DNA of 6,813 nt. It comes from Fimbriimonadaceae bacterium (GTDB taxonomy: Bacteria; Armatimonadota; Fimbriimonadia; Fimbriimonadales; Fimbriimonadaceae). Under the pieces are notes generated by a model, which was given only the letters and a program-made list of their open reading frames with translations, made no database searches and was not told where the DNA came from. The DNA lies in NCBI GenBank assembly GCA_947447315.1, contig CANFJD010000155.1, positions 1 through 6,813 of the forward strand, read 5' to 3'. Below are positions 6,452-6,813 of the stretch, piece after piece. Made by a program: the position numbers and the translations under genes. The first letter of the stretch is position 1; each line of letters starts with the position of its first letter.

Positions 6452-6507
6452 GATCCCGAAGGGATCAGATCAAATAGTTAGGGATCACTCTCGTGATCCG
6501 TAGGATC
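6452..6507. repeat. Cluster of GATC hairpins, possible dispersed repeat
   Basis: Three nested inverted repeats lie within 56 bases: GATCCC/GGGATC around GAA (6452-6466), GGATCAC/GTGATCC around TCTC (6482-6499), and GATCC/GGATC around GTA (6495-6507). The last two share an arm and cannot form together. GATC occurs six times, at 6452, 6463, 6468, 6483, 6495 and 6504. The dense symmetry suggests an intergenic repeat of REP type or a structured element; whether it recurs elsewhere cannot be seen here. Confidence 0.5.
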
Positions 6508-6517
6508 AAATCCGAAA

Positions 6518-6544
6518 ACCTGGCATCGCAAAGAGATGCCAGGT
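6518..6544 (-). terminator. 10-bp perfect hairpin, terminator-like on the minus strand
   Basis: ACCTGGCATC (6518-6527) pairs perfectly with GATGCCAGGT (6535-6544) around a 7-base loop. On the minus strand the stem runs into four Ts (6518-6515), giving a short terminator-like tail; on the plus strand there is no T-run. No minus-strand gene lies upstream of it, so it may instead be part of the neighbouring repeat, or a barrier to antisense transcription from ftsZ. Confidence 0.35.
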
Positions 6545-6642
6545 CACTATGCCGCGACATGCACAGCCAGCCCAAGACGAAACACATCGCCAATTCGTCG
6601 CAAGAATTTCTGGAAAGCGGGCAATTTAAACCCCGCAAGCAA

Positions 6643-6648
6643 TAGAAT
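6643..6648 (+). promoter_or_regulatory. Possible -10 box of ftsZ
   Basis: TAGAAT fits the -10 pattern TANNNT and lies 62 bases before the GTG at 6711. No clear -35 is found 16-18 bases upstream. A transcript from here would start near 6655 and carry the leader hairpin at 6657-6687. This is a weak call. Confidence 0.25.
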
Positions 6649-6656
6649 GAAACGAT

Positions 6657-6687
6657 TCAGCCGTCATTTTTACGACAAGTCGGCTGA
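6657..6687 (+). promoter_or_regulatory. Hairpin in the ftsZ leader
   Basis: TCAGCCG (6657-6663) pairs with CGGCTGA (6681-6687) over 7 bases around a 17-base T-rich loop. It ends 7 bases before the GGGAG that could serve the GTG at 6711. Its last paired base is the A of an alternative in-frame ATG at 6687. It could affect start choice or mRNA stability; no regulator is known. Confidence 0.35.
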
Positions 6688-6710
6688 TGAATCGGGAGAA
6701 GACGGATACA

Positions 6711-6813
6711 GTGGAAAATCAAAACGCGGTCATCAAGGTTATCGGGGTCGGCGGCGGCGGAAGCAACGCCGTAGAACGCATGATTGAGAGCGGCATTCAG
6801 GGTGTGGAATTCA
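6711..6813 (+). CDS. ftsZ: Cell division GTPase FtsZ, 3' part beyond window
   Basis: Only the first 34 codons are present. FtsZ is the tubulin-like GTPase that assembles into the division ring at midcell. The read VENQNAV is followed by IKVIGVGGGGSNAVERM and IESGIQGVEF. This is the first beta strand and glycine-rich nucleotide-binding loop typical of FtsZ, and it is diagnostic. I chose GTG at 6711, preceded by GGGAG at 6694-6698 with a 12-base gap. An in-frame ATG at 6687 would add MNREKTDT and also give a normal N-terminus, but has no ribosome binding site and sits at a hairpin edge. ftsA, the usual upstream neighbour, is absent; instead a long non-coding region and a divergent nuclease gene lie upstream. 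The protein call is firm; the start is uncertain by eight codons. Confidence 0.93.
   Translation, partial: MENQNAVIKVIGVGGGGSNAVERMIESGIQGVEF

Larger units (their letters stand above)
6287..6710. other. Divergent non-coding region between nuclease gene and ftsZ
   Basis: These 424 bases must carry promoters for both flanking genes. The part next to the nuclease gene (6287-6382) can be read in its frame but looks unrelated to the family. The middle (6452-6507) is a cluster of GATC-containing inverted repeats, followed by a 10-bp perfect hairpin (6518-6544). Nearer ftsZ there are a short GC arm pair (GCGGG 6617-6621 with CCCGC 6632-6636), a -10-like TAGAAT and a leader hairpin. I saw no tRNA, no riboswitch motif I know, and no ftsA remnant. 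Confidence 0.55.

Noticed and set aside
6287..6710. Purine-related or ZTP riboswitch before the nuclease-purD-purB unit
   Set aside because: I read the minus strand for the conserved purine and pfl-type cores and did not find them; the hairpins present are plain perfect stems.
6536..6787. 83-residue plus-strand open frame before ftsZ
   Set aside because: It begins inside the perfect hairpin, overlaps the ftsZ start in another frame and has an Arg-rich end that comes from reading the ftsZ glycine loop out of frame.
1..6813. Mobile element, CRISPR array or defence system
   Set aside because: No transposase, integrase, terminal repeats, spaced direct repeats or defence domains were seen; the coding content is housekeeping in type.

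Overview
The window is a chromosomal segment of moderately GC-rich bacterial DNA. It holds five recognisable genes or gene fragments with housekeeping or conserved functions, one decayed GTPase gene, and one conserved protein of unknown function. The mixture (a DUF4380-type secreted protein, an EF-G-like paralogue, a beta-CASP nuclease next to purine genes, an ftsZ not preceded by ftsA) would fit Armatimonadota or Fimbriimonadia-like bacteria. That placement is inference from gene style; nothing in the window proves it.

Layout, left to right. Bases 1-377 (+) are the C-terminal part of a Dps-family ferritin whose start lies outside the window; a GC-rich hairpin follows it. Bases 393-1107 (-) are the remains of an elongation factor G-like GTPase. 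Its ribosome binding site and start are intact, but it has a one-base frameshift, an in-frame stop and a missing C-terminal two thirds. A 197-base divergent region with a hairpin and a perfect palindrome leads to a gene at 1305-2165 (+) for a probable exported DUF4380-type protein, with a -10-like box directly before its ATG. That gene runs tail to tail into purB (2162-3424, -); the two TAG stops share one CTAG. A 207-base gap follows. It carries a strong terminator on the strand opposite to the flanking genes. Then come purD (3632-4894, -) and, 9 bases upstream of it, a beta-CASP metallo-beta-lactamase RNA-processing-type nuclease (4904-6286, -). A non-coding region of about 420 bases with GATC-rich hairpins separates this from the divergently transcribed start of ftsZ (6711 to window end, +).

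How it works together. The minus-strand block nuclease-purD-purB looks like one transcription unit, or two if purB also has its own promoter. It supplies two steps of de novo purine synthesis: GAR synthesis by PurD, and fumarate release from SAICAR and adenylosuccinate by PurB. The nuclease partner has no obvious metabolic link. Dps protects DNA and stores iron; FtsZ builds the division ring; the DUF4380-type protein probably acts outside the cytoplasm. I found no mobile element, CRISPR array, tRNA or rRNA. The most unusual points are the decaying EF-G paralogue, the fused CTAG stops with a possible antisense transcript through purB ending at the orphan terminator, the leaderless-looking starts, and the GATC hairpin cluster before ftsZ. 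No complete new defence or mobile system is visible.
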